A stretch of DNA of 64,000 nt from Paulinella micropora (taxonomy: Eukaryota > Cercozoa > Imbricatea > Euglyphida): contig BJOX01000009.1 of the NCBI GenBank assembly GCA_009731375.1, forward strand, positions 722,050 to 786,049. The letters run 5' to 3'. The translations under genes were made by a program, and so were the position numbers. The notes under the pieces were generated by a model that saw only the letters and a program-made list of their open reading frames with translations, did no database searches and had not been told where the DNA came from. Positions 23,685 to 40,719 of this stretch are shown here, piece by piece (position 1 is the stretch's first letter; the number at the start of each line of letters is the position of its first letter).

Positions 23685-24343
23685 TCTTGACTACCCTCCT
23701 GTGAGGAAATTACCGACCGGCATTCAAATGAATACACACACTGCTGTCATTTGATCTCAAAATACTTCCGAGAACAGGGAAGGTACCAAAAGACGCTGGG
23801 ATGGTCAATTCCAGTTTATTTAGTACACTTGCTTGACAGACTACTTGTCACTTGCGAAACAAGATCTGAGAACTAACGAGTAGAATTCAAGTGCTACATG
23901 TGTTGTGTAGCAGTTGGAGTTGTTCAAGTTGGTCTGAGAAAAAAAAAGGAAATATGTTAAGTATTACCACAGTTTAACTAACTTATCTGACTTGTTTTAC
24001 CATTTTACTTGGAGTGTTGACTGGAAACCAGAAAACACGGTCCAAGGAAGTAAAGTATGACTGGAGACCGAAAAAGGCGGTTAAAGGAATAAAAGTTTCA
24101 GATATGGGGAAAAAAGGCAATAGTCAAGCTTTTTGAGAGTCCAGAAAGCTAGCTGTGAAAGGGAAATAAATTGATCTGTTAACGGCAGTTGAAAACGTAA
24201 CAAGTACAAGTTATGACAGTTGATAAATAAACGGAAAAATGAAGTAACGGAACTAAAAATAGAAGTGTAAACTTGAAGTAAAAACTTGAAGAAAGTTTAA
24301 CACAATATTAATGTTTCGGTCCGGTACGGTAGTCATTCCGATA
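23685..24343 (-). repeat. Outer part of the family 2 5' LTR, split by family 1
   Basis: On the minus strand it begins TATCGGAATGACTACCG and continues into 11,369-11,360 once the family 1 insertion is removed. It matches 37,309-37,973 and 40,067-40,719 over its full length. All copies end in CTTACA and start with TATCGG on the minus strand. Confidence 0.9.
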
Positions 24344-24865
24344 AACAATTAATGTCATTTCTGATGTTGAAGTACGTTTAATTGTGAAGCTGAGCAGTGC
24401 GTACAATGATTCTTGGTAGCTTGGCCTGGGTGCGTTGCAGACTCGCTGAAACATATATTGCTAGCGACGTTGAAGTGGGCAAAAACAATGAGGTTGTGAA
24501 CAATTACGTTCGGAATTTCGATTTTGGTCGGAAATTTTTTAATCTTCAAATTAACGGCTATATTCGTCTGCAACTTGAAATGACGGAAATTTTCGCGAAA
24601 TGTTGCCGTTTAATCAACAAATGTGAATTTTGGTCGAAAATCGAACAACTGACTCAAAATCGAAAAACTCACAACAAATTTGAAAACTCGTGGTCTTTTA
24701 CCACTTGAACTTCACCAGCAATTATAATCATAATAACATCGGTACAGTCTGCATCTGATCGCGTGACGACGACTGTACTTCAGTTGACCCCGGGCCTTCG
24801 ATTCGTTGCTACAGATTCTTCATCAGCGAACTGCAAAAAGCGATTTTTAGATATTAGATATATAT
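24344..24865. other. Flank of the family 2 LTR, no gene recognised
   Basis: AT-rich DNA of about 520 bp. Open frames of 72 and 103 codons overlap on opposite strands and show no domain. A TCGAAAATCG/CGAAATTTCG flavour suggests old repeat DNA. Confidence 0.4.
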
Positions 24866-26540
24866 CAGGCATGTATGGTGCATACATATGCATGCATGCA
24901 TACATGCTACATACATACATCACATACATACATACATACGTACATACGTACGTCATCACATACATACATACATACATACATACATACATACATACATACA
25001 TACGTAACGTACGTACGTAACGTACGTACGTACATACGTACATACATACATACATACATACATACACACATACACACATACATACATACATACATACATA
25101 CATACATACATACATACGTAGATACCTACAATAGATATCTACAATAGATACCTACAATAGATACTACATTAGATACCTACATTATATACATACATACATA
25201 CATACATACATACATACATACATACATACATACATACATACATACAATTACATACAATACATACATACAATACATACATACAATACATACAATACATACA
25301 ATACATACATACATACATACAATACATACATACAATACATACACATACATACATACATTACACATACATACATACAAATATACATACATACATCACATAC
25401 ATTACATGCATGCATGCATGCACGCATACATACATACATACATACATACATATACATACATACATACATACATACATACGTACGTACGTACGTACGTACG
25501 GTACGGTACGTTACGGTACGTTACGTTACGGTACTACCGTACCGTACCGTACCGTACAGTACCGTACCGTACCGTACGGTACGGTACGTACGTACATACG
25601 TGCATACATACATACATACATGCATACGTACATAATATACATAATTTACATACATTACGTACAAACCAATACTATACATACATAAATTAAATAGATACAT
25701 GCATGCACATACATACATACATACATACATACATACATACATACATACGTACGACGTACGTACGTACGTACTTACCTACCATACCTACATTCCCTTCCAT
25801 TCCATTCCATTCCATTCCATTCCATACATACATACATACATACGTACGTACGTACGTACATACGTACGTACGTACCTACATACATACATACATACATACA
25901 TACATACATACATGCATGCATGCATTCATATATACATACATGCATACGCATACACACACACACATACATGCACCATACATACGTACGTCCGTACGTAAGG
26001 GTACGTAGGTACGCACGGGTACGTAGGTACGTACGGGTACGTAGGTACGTACGGGTACATAGGTACGTATGTACGTAGGTACGTACGTACAGACATACAT
26101 GCATGCATGCATGCATGAATGCATACATAACATAACATAACATGCATGCATGCACAACAAAACATTACAAAACATTACACAAGATTACAACATTGCACAA
26201 GATTGCACAACAGTACACAACATTACACAAGATTGCACAACATTGCACAAGATTGCACATTGCATATTGCATTCGATTGCATTGCATAGCATTACATTAC
26301 ATTACATTACGTTACAGTACATGATATTAGATTACATTACATTACATTACATTGCATTGCATACATACATACATACATACATACTTACATACATACATGC
26401 ATACATGCATACATGGATACATGGATACATACATACATACATACATACATACATGCATACATGCATACATGCATACATGGATACAGGGATACATACATAC
26501 ATACATACATACATACATACATACATGATTACATACATAC
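24866..26540. repeat. Large (ACAT)n array with ACGT, AAC and CATT variants
   Basis: About 1.7 kb of tetranucleotide repeats: (ACAT)n, a (GTAC)/(CGTAC)n palindromic section at 25,478-25,590, (CCATT)n at 25,795-25,825, (GTACGTAGG)n-like units at 25,990-26,090 and a TACAC/ACAAG section at 26,160-26,280. All long frames across it are Tyr/Ile/His/Thr repeats open on both strands and are not genes. Confidence 0.95.
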
Positions 26541-26735
26541 ATAAGATATCTTTTCTTCTTGATGAGCAAGTCGAGCTTTCTGGCTGCATATCTATTCATC
26601 TGGAGCTTTCTGGCTGTATATCTATTCATCTGATTGATGCATGTGCCGACCTTTTCCTTCTTGACCAGCATCTCCAGCTCTTCATTGCTTTCCTTGTCCC
26701 CAGATCTGCCCCAGAGATCGATCATATATATGGAA
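26541..26735 (-). other. Possible orphan exon(s) inside the repeat array
   Basis: A 195-bp island of ordinary sequence. On the minus strand GGGGCAG precedes a frame reading SGDKESNEELEMLVKKEK up to AAG|GTCGGC, a plausible acceptor, short charged exon and GT donor. Further on, a 30-bp tandem duplication encodes MNRYTARKLQ / MNRYAARKLD, then LLIKKKRY. Composition and size match the small exons of the neighbouring genes, but no family is recognised and no partner exon was found, so the call is weak. Confidence 0.3.
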
Positions 26736-27251
26736 TGCATATAAATATACATGTACATATACATATACATATACATAAACAGAAACATAAACATAGACAT
26801 AAACAGAAACATAAACACAGACATAAACACAAACACAAACACAATCACGTATACACGTATAAACGTATACACATGTACACGTATACACGTATACACAAAT
26901 ACACTTATACACATATATACATATATACATATTTCCACATATATATGTACGTACATATGTACACATGTACATGTACATGTGCATGTACATGTACATGTAC
27001 ATGTACATGTGTACATATGTACATGTACATGTACATACATGTACATGTACGTACATGTACATGTGTACATATGTACATGTACATCTACATGTACAGTACA
27101 TGTACAGTACAGTACTGTACATGTACGTGTACATGTACATGTAATATACATATACATGTACATACATATACATGTACATGTACACGTACATGTACATGTA
27201 AATGTAAATGTACATGTACATGTACATGTACATGTAGTACATGTACATATT

Positions 27252-27294
<43 letters not shown>

Positions 27295-27295
27295 G

Positions 27296-27345
<50 letters not shown>

Positions 27346-27443
27346 ACATATACATATACATATACATACACATATACATATACATATACATATACATACA
27401 CATATACATATGCATACATACACACACACACATATATATATAC

Positions 27444-27523
<80 letters not shown>

Positions 27524-27586
27524 GTATACATATATACATGTACATGTACATGTACGTACATGTACATGTACATGTACATGTACATG

Positions 27587-27636
<50 letters not shown>

Positions 27637-27713
27637 TATATATATATATAAATATACATATACATATACATGTACACATACATACATGTACATATACATG
27701 TACATATACGTAC
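26736..27713. repeat. (TACATG)n / (ATACAT)n array
   Basis: About 1 kb of hexanucleotide repeats alternating between ACATAT and ACATGT units. It is close to self-complementary and so could form hairpins or cruciforms. No gene. Confidence 0.95.
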
Positions 27714-27835
27714 TTATCCTTATCCTTATCCTTATCCTAGTCCTAATCCTAATCCTAATGCTAATGCTTCTTAATCCTAATCCTAATCCTAACCCTAATC
27801 CTAATCCTAACCCTAATCCTAATCCATATCCATAT
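27714..27835. repeat. Telomere-like hexamers (CCTAAT, CCCTAA)
   Basis: Cttatc units grade into CCTAAT repeats with CCCTAA units at about 27,790 and 27,808. CCCTAA is the complement of the common eukaryotic telomere repeat TTAGGG. The tract is degenerate, internal and embedded in other simple repeats. Confidence 0.75.
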
Positions 27836-28264
27836 CCATATCCACATCCATATACCTTTCCCTATACCTATACCTATACCTATACATACACACACACACA
27901 TACACATGCACATACACATGGATGGATGGATGGATGGATGGATGGATGGATGCATGCATGCATTGAGTAGGTAGGTAGATAGAAGGATATATGTGTATAT
28001 AGTGGATAAAGAGGAAAGAGAAATAAATGAAAAAGTAGAATTTCAGAAAATAGAATGTAAGGAGGCAGAAATGAAGAAATGAAACAAAATGTGAAGGAAG
28101 AAATATAGGAAAAGGAAATGAAAAGAGAGGGAGAAAATACAAGAAAAGAACTAAATATGAAAATAGGAGACAAAGTGGGAGAAATACAAGAGAATATAAC
28201 TATCCATAGACAGAGGAGAGAGAGAGAGAGAGAGAGAGCGAGAGCGAGAGAAAAAGAGAGAGAG

Positions 28265-28308
<44 letters not shown>

Positions 28309-28309
28309 G
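27836..28309. repeat. (ATCC)n, (GGAT)n, AT-rich and (GA)n tracts
   Basis: (CCATAT)n and (CTATAC)n lead into (GGAT)n at 27,918-27,960, a purine-rich non-repetitive stretch to 28,210 with no gene, and (GA)n at 28,217-28,309 that ends just downstream of the transporter gene stop. Confidence 0.9.
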
Positions 28310-28365
28310 AGGGGGCTACACGTCGCTGTTTTTCTTATCGTTTTCCGGGGTCTGCACGTAACCAA

Positions 28366-33445
<5,080 letters not shown>

Positions 33446-33489
33446 CTGCGCAAAAAGCCTAGCCACGACCAGGCGCTGCCTTCCACAGC

Positions 33490-34020
33490 CCCACACATAT
33501 ATGCATATATATATATATACATATATACATATGTATATAAATATATAAATATATATATACAGTATTGATCTGTCATGGCCGAGCCCAAGGGCCATGCGCC
33601 TCCATCCGTCGACCCAACAGTCACAACAGTGAATGTTGGGGAGGGAAGAGTGACTCTAACCATCCCTGACTAGCTACCCGCTCGACGTGTCGGGTACCTT
33701 GCAGGAATCAACTGCAAATGATTGATGTTCCCTATGAGAGATTCCACAAGACTGGGTATAAGTCGAATGGAGGTACTCAAGGGGTAGCAGACATTTCATG
33801 TCTACCAGCGCGTGAGGACGTTTTGTGGTAAGTGTCTGGGACGCCGTTACCACCCCTAGATCGCGGAATATATATACCCCTTTGATCCCACGTGGTGTAT
33901 GTCTTATAAAAACAACACAACGACATAGCCTCGGAACCAACACAACGGCATATCCTCGGAACCAGTGGGAAGAGGCCCAACCACCTCCTCTTCCCGTGGG
34001 GTGCCATACTGTGCACCCCT

Positions 34021-34058
<38 letters not shown>

Positions 34059-34226
34059 GCAATGCATACAGACATAGAGACATACCGACATACAGACATA
34101 CATAAATACATACATACATACATACATACATACTTACATACATACTTACATGCATACATACATGCATGCATGCATACATACATACATACATACATACACA
34201 GATACATACATGCATGCATACATACA

Positions 34227-34258
<32 letters not shown>

Positions 34259-34377
34259 CATGATGTACATACATATACATAGATATCATGCATATACATA
34301 CACCTACCTACCGACCTTTCTACATACATACATACCTGCATAATGTGCATGCATGCATACATTACATACATGCATTC

Positions 34378-34378
<1 letters not shown>
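33490..34378. repeat. AT and ACAT microsatellites around a 450-bp unique island
   Basis: (AT)n at 33,500-33,560 and 34,021-34,055 flank ordinary sequence (33,565-34,020) that has no convincing frame. It contains a 26-bp tandem repeat (AACACAACGRCATAKCCTCGGAACC at about 33,913 and 33,939) and a small hairpin GGGGTGC...GCACCCC near 34,000. (ACAT)n with GCAT variants continues to 34,378. Confidence 0.85.
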
Positions 34379-34421
<43 letters not shown>

Positions 34422-34494
34422 GAGAGAGAGATGAGTGTGTGTGTGCGTGTGTGTGTGTGTGTGAGTGTGTGTGTGTGTGTCTGTGTGTGTGTGA

Positions 34495-34527
<33 letters not shown>

Positions 34528-34904
34528 CGAGCGAGAGAGAGAGAGAGAGAGCGCGCGTGTGTGTGTGAGAGAGAGAGAGGGNNNNNNNNNNTCTTCCTCC
34601 TCCTGGCAGGAAGATTAATTTGTGACCTCTGGTCCACGTCTCGACGCCACAAAGAATTAATTCTCTGCAAATAAAATCAGGCAGAGACAGATGAGCAGGG
34701 AAGGAGAGAGGAGGAGGAGGAGGAGGAGAGGAGGAAGATGAAGAGGAGGGGGGAGGAGGCAGAAGCATGAATAAAAAAATGCATGGAAAAGGAAAGAAAG
34801 AAAGGAAGAGAAAAGGGATGCTGCTATGTACAAAGGGGGGGAGAACAACTCTGAACAACGATGGAAAGCAAAAGGAGACTATGTACACAAGGAAGAAGAA
34901 CAGA
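34379..34904. repeat. (GA)n, (GT)n and GGA-rich DNA with a 10-N gap
   Basis: (GA)n 34,379-34,430, (GT)n to about 34,510, (GA)/(GC) mix to 34,581, gap 34,582-34,591, then purine-rich DNA with (GGA)n near 34,710. No gene seen. Confidence 0.9.
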
Positions 34905-35169
34905 AACAGTCTCTCTCTCTGTCTCTCTCTCTCTCTCTGTGTCTCTCTGTCTCTCTCTGTCTCTCTCTCTGTCTCTCTCTCTCTGTCTCTCTCTCTCTGT
35001 CTGTCTGTCTGTCTCTCTCTGTCTGTCTCTCTCTGTCTGTCTCTCTCTGTCTCTGTCTCCCTCTCTCTCTCTCTGTCTCTCTCTCTCTCTGTCTCTCACT
35101 GTCTCTGTCCCTCTCTCTCTCTCTCTCTGTCTCTGTCTCTCTCTCTCTCTCTCTGTCTCTCTCTGTCTC

Positions 35170-35216
<47 letters not shown>

Positions 35217-35305
35217 GTCTCTCTCTCNNNNNNNNNNTCTGTCTCTCTCTGTCTCTCTCTGTCTCTCTCTGTCTCTCTCTCTCTGTCTCACTCTCTCTCT
35301 GTCTC

Positions 35306-35350
<45 letters not shown>

Positions 35351-35401
35351 GTCTCTCTCTCTGTGTTTCTCTCTCTCTCTGTCTGTCTCTCTCTCTGTCT
35401 G

Positions 35402-35456
<55 letters not shown>

Positions 35457-35607
35457 CTCTCTCTGTCTCTCTCTCTCTGTCTCTCTGTCTGTCTCTCTGT
35501 CTGTCTCTCTGTCTGTCTCTGTCTGTCTGTCTCTGTCTGTCTGTCTGTCTGTCTCTCTCTAATAAGACACTGTGACACTCTCTCACTGAGTCACACGCAT
35601 CAGTGGA

Positions 35608-35692
<85 letters not shown>
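34905..35692. repeat. 650-bp (CT)n/(CTGT)n pyrimidine tract and an 84-bp poly-T
   Basis: CTCTCTGT-type repeats run from 34,905 to 35,560 with a 10-N gap at 35,228-35,237. A pure T run of about 84 bp spans 35,609-35,692. Strand asymmetry is extreme. The long Ser/Leu frames across it are not genes. Confidence 0.95.
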
Positions 35693-35697
<5 letters not shown>

Positions 35698-36365
35698 TTT
35701 TATTTTTAAAAAAATATTTATTTTTCTTATTATTATTATTATTATTATTTTTTATTTTTTACAGCATGGAAGGTTTAATGAGAAAGAGACGATAGAAAAA
35801 AAAGAAGAGCCTAATTCAAAAGAATTCTGGTTCCAAGGAACAACAGTACAAGCTCATAAGGAAATCTGGAACTAAGGTTCAACAGAAAGCTCCTGGAAAG
35901 AATAATAAGGAAGGGAAAAGAAAGAGAAAAATATAGAAGGAAGAAAGGAAGAAAGAGGCAAAGAAAAACCAGGAAAAAAAAAGAAAACGGAGAAACAAAA
36001 AACAGTGAAGGAAGAAAAAAGCAAAAAACAAAAAAAGAGAAGGAACAAAAAATAAGAGAAACAAAAGAAACAAACAAACAAGCGAAACAAAAGAAACAAA
36101 AACAAAACAAAAACAAAACAATAGCAGCAACAAACACAAAAAAGCAAAACAAACAAACACAAAGCCAGACAGTGGCAAAGGAGACGATACTGAACTAGAA
36201 GGTACGAGCGGAAAGTGCCATTTTTTTTTAATTTTTTTTTAAATTATTATTATTATTATTATTTTTTTTAACTCTTCCTCCTCCTTTCTCCTCCCTTTCA
36301 GCTACCGTTGCTTGGTCTTCTTCGTTCCTTTCAGTGTCTTTCTCTCTCAGGCTTGCTTGACTTTG
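35693..36365. other. A-rich non-coding DNA
   Basis: Mostly AAAGA/AACAAA words with (TTA)n patches at 35,725 and 36,243. Minus-strand frames are Phe/Leu/Cys-rich and lack any domain. Confidence 0.6.
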
Positions 36366-36500
36366 TTGCATTATTATTAATAATTTGAGAAGTAGGTCAC
36401 CATGTAGTTAAATCAATAGCTCTTGAGCTAACGATTTGTATGGATGACCAGAAGTTAAATTTAACTTCATTAAATCGAACTAAGGCCTAGGCCTAGTAGT
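36366..36500 (+). mobile_element. LINE 3' end copy
   Basis: 36,370-36,458 matches the reverse complement of 2,414-2,500 almost base for base (AATTTGAGAAGTAGGTCACC onward) and ends with GGCCTAGGCCTAGTAGT, the same tail start as in the LINE at 2.3-6.0 kb. About 30 bp extra lies just before the tail. Only the 3' end is present, as expected of 5'-truncated LINE insertions. Confidence 0.75.
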
Positions 36501-36537
36501 ATTTTAATAGGAAAGCAGTTCCTTTGTTTATTCGACC

Positions 36538-36760
36538 GTGGTACCGTCCAAATTGAACGCACGGATATGGGTAAAAAGGGTAATGGTAAAAGCTGGTCAC
36601 AGTGCCACCAGTACCAGAAGTACTAACTTGACTGCATTAATACTTGAACTAATAATACTAATAACAGTAACACTTGAACTACTAATAACTGATAAAAACT
36701 CTGATAGTGGACATAATTCAGGAGAAAGGGTCTAAAACCAGTTGTTAAATCATAGTAACT
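36538..36760. repeat. Dispersed repeat, related to 39,590-39,778
   Basis: Shares GATATGGGYAA...GGTAATGGTAAAA..GCT, GTGCCACCAGTACCAGAA, GCATTAATA..., and GGAGRAAGGGTCTAA with 39,590-39,778, in the same order. Both are non-coding. 36,761-37,308 shows nothing further that I recognise. Confidence 0.6.
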
Positions 36761-37308
36761 ACTAACTAGACTAATAGTTTTGAAAATAATTATACTAGTT
36801 AATGTCACGAGTCTAATGGTCACTGTGACTCAGGATCATCCGACATTTGACTTCACTCTGCGGCCTTCCTGACCGTCACATCCTGAGCCCCCCCTGTCAC
36901 TCCGTGTGATTTCCTGATTCAGGGACCCTGTGGTGACAAACAGATTTAGATACTTTCTAGCCCTACACAAACTGAACTCTGATCACAAAACCAAACTGAT
37001 TCAACTTTCAGCCTTGATGAATTTTTTTATCTCACAAGAACCAAGTTTTGCAAGGAAAATTTCTTGAATAGAAAAGTAATTTTATTGAAAAATTTGTACG
37101 TGTGTTTGCGAACACCTAAGGCCGCTGTCATCATGCAACGCATGCACAGCTGGCTAAGTTTCATATGACTTTATCAGAGAGCCGGCACTGAGTTTCAAAC
37201 AATCAAATATCATTACAGTACTACTGATACTAGATAGCCTATGATAATTAAACAATTTTACTTTCTACTTGAACACGTTTACTTTCTTGACGAGGGAGCT
37301 TTGCAGTG

Positions 37309-37973
37309 TGTAAGTCTTGACTACTCTCCTGTGAGGAAATTACCAACCGGCATTCAAATGAATACACACACTGCTGTCATTTGATCTAAAAATATTTCCG
37401 AGAACAGGGAAGGTACCAAAAGACGCTGGGATGGTCAATTCCAGTTTATTTAGTACACTTGCTTGACAGACTACTTGTTCCTTGCAAAACAATGCAAATT
37501 CTGAGAACTAACTAATAGAATTCAAGTGCTACACGTGTTGTAGCAGTTGGAGTTGTTCAAGTTGGTCTGAGAAAAAAAAAGGAAAATATGTTAAGTATTA
37601 TCACTTTAACAAACTTATCTGACTTGTTTTACCATTTTACTTGGGGGACTTCAAACAGGAAAACACTGTCTAAGGAAATAAAGTATGACTGGAGACCGAA
37701 AAAGGCGGTTAAAGGAATAAAAGTTTCAGATATGGGGAAAAAATGCAATAGTCAAGCTTTTTGAGAGTCCAGAAAGCTAGCTGTGAAAGGGAAATAAATT
37801 GATCTGTTAACGGCAGTTGAAAACGTAACAAGTACAAGTTATGACAGTTGATAAATAAACGGAAAAATGAAGTAACGGAACTAAAAATAGAAATGTAAAC
37901 TTGAAGTAAAAACTTGAAGAAAGTTTAACACAATATTAACATTTCGGTCCGGTACGGTAGTCATTCCGATAAC
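37309..37973 (-). repeat. 3' LTR of the family 2 copy
   Basis: Minus-strand ends TATCGG...CTTACA; matches 40,067-40,719 and the split LTR at 23,685-24,343. Confidence 0.88.
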
Positions 37974-38413
37974 TCCCCTCAGACCATGACGATAGGTAGG
38001 AGTTGCGATCGAAACGAATCGTAACCGATGATTGACCAAATGATGTGTAAATAAATATAAAAGGAAAATGAAACAAAGAGATTGCAGATGTAGATCAATG
38101 CGCGATATGTGCGTGCGTATATGTGTCAACGCATTGATTAAGGTAGTATCAACATGCAGAGGCAGGACTGATATAGTGTACCCATTCATACATCATGACG
38201 GAGCATAAGGCCAACACTATCACTACGTGTTCAAAGCGGTAAATAGTATTGTGTGACCTGCCTTAGCCTATTTGAAATAGCAGTTGCCTATCAAAATATG
38301 TGAATATGACTATCGTACAAGCCTGTAGAAAACACTAACTTGTTGGGTGGTATATGAAGTGGGAAAGGAGATAGAGTCCGTCGGGAGTCTAAAAGCAAAA
38401 ACTACTTGAGAGT

Positions 38414-39490
38414 CTACTTCGATCTCAGTTTGAAAACATGAAAATCGTACTTCTTACCGTTGTAAGGCTTACGTAAACGTTTGAGCTGTTCGGGAATGAT
38501 ATAGCCTTTAGCTTTGTAGTTGGAGCTTGGCTTGAACTGGATATCCCGATGCACGACCTGATCATTCTCGCTGTCGAGTGTCATCTTCTTCCAGGAGTTG
38601 AGAGGCTTCGTCCATTGGAGATGCGTCGGTCCCTCCGTGATTGTGCCGTCCGGATGGGCAACCGGCTCCACGTAAACTGGGCGGTACTGCATATTAGATA
38701 GCGAAGTGATGCAGAGTTGATGGACGCGAAAGTCGTCGCGATCGTCCGTGGGATCTTCATCCATGATCATCCCTAACCTGAGCAAGCCATCGTCGATGAA
38801 GGCTATCACCTCACCAACAACGTAGTCCTTCTGGTCGTCATTGTGTGCCTGATCCTGGACCGGGTCGATGGCCTGAGCCAGATCGGTTGGGGCCGTGTAG
38901 GGGCTGATGTGTGCAATGTCAATTTTGCGGAGGACCTTGTTGGTGTGCTCGTGCCGGAGGCGAAAGGTGTTATTGGACGGCTTGTCCAATATGATGTACG
39001 GGCCGTCGTGTTGAAGGACAGAGGAGGCGGGAATACCTTTGGTTGATTGTTTCGGGCGATAGACGGTGACACGGTCACCTACCTTCCAATCGGGTAGCTT
39101 GCGTCGCCGCTGCTTGTTCTTTTGTTCGTTGGCAGCCTTCAAGGCCTTGCGCATGAAGGAGGCGTATTCCTTGACATACGCCGTGACAGCAATCCGAGCT
39201 AAGCGGAGAGTGTCGAGTTGGTCCGATGTCTGGACGGTCGTCGAGCCAGACTTAGTCATTGTGGCGGTTGATCGAGCCGCGCGTTCAGCGATGACGTCGG
39301 GAGAATCGAAGATATCGATAGATGTACGTGGCTGGCGAGCCATCATACCTTCAAAAGCGGATACGCCGGTGGCGGTAGAGACGTAAGTGTTCTGCGAGAA
39401 CGACAGAGCTGGCATGGCTTTGGGCCAAGTCTTCTTGTCTTTGTCTGCGAGTGCCTGGATAGCGCGGTGACCGGAACTCGGGGCGTCCCC
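38414..39490 (-). pseudogene. Family 2 integrase, C-terminal half
   Basis: The frame from 39,415 reads LSFSQNTYVSTATGVSAFEG, matching the family 1 integrase just after its catalytic Glu, then KLPDWKVGDRVTVYRPKQ, the GPY/F-like HDGPYIILDKPSNNTFRLRH, SPYTAPTD and an acidic tail with DEDPTDDRDDFRVHQL. Upstream of about 39,415 the similarity continues in another frame to about 39,490 and is then lost, so the three catalytic acidic residues are missing. It is homologous to 21,540-22,528 throughout. This makes it a dead fragment, useful for defining the family 2 C-terminus. Confidence 0.85.
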
Positions 39491-40066
39491 CTCCTACTAC
39501 CGGCCAACTGCTCCCCACGTAAAAGAATTTAACAATACTGAACAATTCCCGCCAGTCCAACTGACGACGTCACACAAAAGATGTACCTCCAGAAAATGTT
39601 CCACGAAACGGCATGATATGGGCAATAATGGTAATGGTAAAAAGCTAGTGCCACCAGTACCAGAAAAGATACTCTAAATGACTGTATTAATAACTAGTAA
39701 TACTACTAACCGTAACGAATAAGGCTAACGTACCAAATAGCAATACGGATGTAGTTGAGGAGGAAGGGTCTAATTAATTGTCCAATGTATGTAGGGGACT
39801 TGGACAGACTTGAACAGACTTGAACAAGAATTGAATACATGGTACGAGTCGCCTCTCTGCGTGTGGTGAACATGAACAACTGTCACCACGACCTGCCACT
39901 CAAAGATAGGTGAACTAGCTGTCCTGTGTGGATGTAATGGCAGATCTTGAGCTTGCTAGCTGTTGGTGTTTCCAAAAGCAGGTAGGTGTTCCCCAATTCG
40001 AGCTGTCCGACCGACAGCATAGTGTCACAAAGTGTGACTCTTCCGAAAAAATAGGGAAATTCGAAT

Positions 40067-40719
40067 TGTAAGTCTTGACTACCCTCCTATGAGGAACTTA
40101 CCAACCAGCATTCAAATGAACACATACACGGCTGTCATTTGATCTCAAAATACTTCCGAGAACAGGGAAGGTACCAAAAGACGCTGGGATGGTCAATTCC
40201 AGTTTATTTAGCATACTTGCTTGACAGACTACTTGTCCCTGGCAAAACAATGTAAATTCTGAGAACTAACGAATAGAATTCAAGTGCTACACGTATTGTG
40301 TAGCAGTTGGAGTTGTTCAAGTTGGTCTGAGAAAAAAAAAGGAAAATATGTTAAGTATTACCAGTTTAAAAACCCATCTGACTTGTTTTACCATTTTACT
40401 TGGGGTGTTGACTGAAAACAGGAAAACACGGTCCAAGGAAATAAAGTATGACTGGAGACCGGAAAAAGCGGTCAAAGGAATAAAAATTTCAAATATGGGG
40501 AAAAATGCAACAGTCAAGCTTTTTCTGAAAAGCTAGCTGTTAAAGGGAAATAAATTGATCTGTTAACGGCAGTTGAAAAAGTAACAACTACAAATTATGA
40601 CAGTCACAAGTTGATAAATAAACGGAAAAATGAAGTAACGGAACAAAATAGAAGTGTAAACTTGAAGAAAGTTTAACACAATATTAATGTTTCGGTCCGG
40701 TACGGTAGTCATTCCGATA
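40067..40719 (-). repeat. 5' LTR of the family 2 copy
   Basis: Carries the intact sequence GTAAGTCTTGACTACC, which is the unoccupied version of the site where family 1 inserted in the other copy (11,370). Confidence 0.9.

Larger units (their letters stand above)
37309..40719 (-). mobile_element. Internally deleted family 2 gypsy copy, minus strand
   Basis: The 5' LTR (40,719-40,067) is followed on the minus strand by 288 bp of the family 2 leader (40,066-39,779). Then comes a repeat unrelated to the element at 39,590-39,778, the C-terminal half of integrase (39,490-38,414), a 3' untranslated stretch, a polypurine tract (GAGGGGAGT just before 37,973) and the 3' LTR (37,973-37,309). Gag, protease, RT and RNase H are missing. 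Possible 4-bp target copies GCAG (before 37,309) and GAAG (after 40,719) differ at one base, so target duplication is not proven. Confidence 0.8.

Noticed and set aside
24866-26540. CRISPR-like regular array
   Set aside because: Simple tetranucleotide repeats without unique spacers, in a eukaryotic context.
26150-27740. Several 130-400 codon frames on both strands
   Set aside because: Open in several frames at once because the hexanucleotide units lack stops; composition is only the repeat.
34767-35795. 342-codon Ser/Leu frame
   Set aside because: Translation of the (CT)n tract and poly-T.
37309-40719. Target-site duplication GCAG/GAAG for the deleted gypsy copy
   Set aside because: One mismatch in four bases is not enough to claim a duplication.
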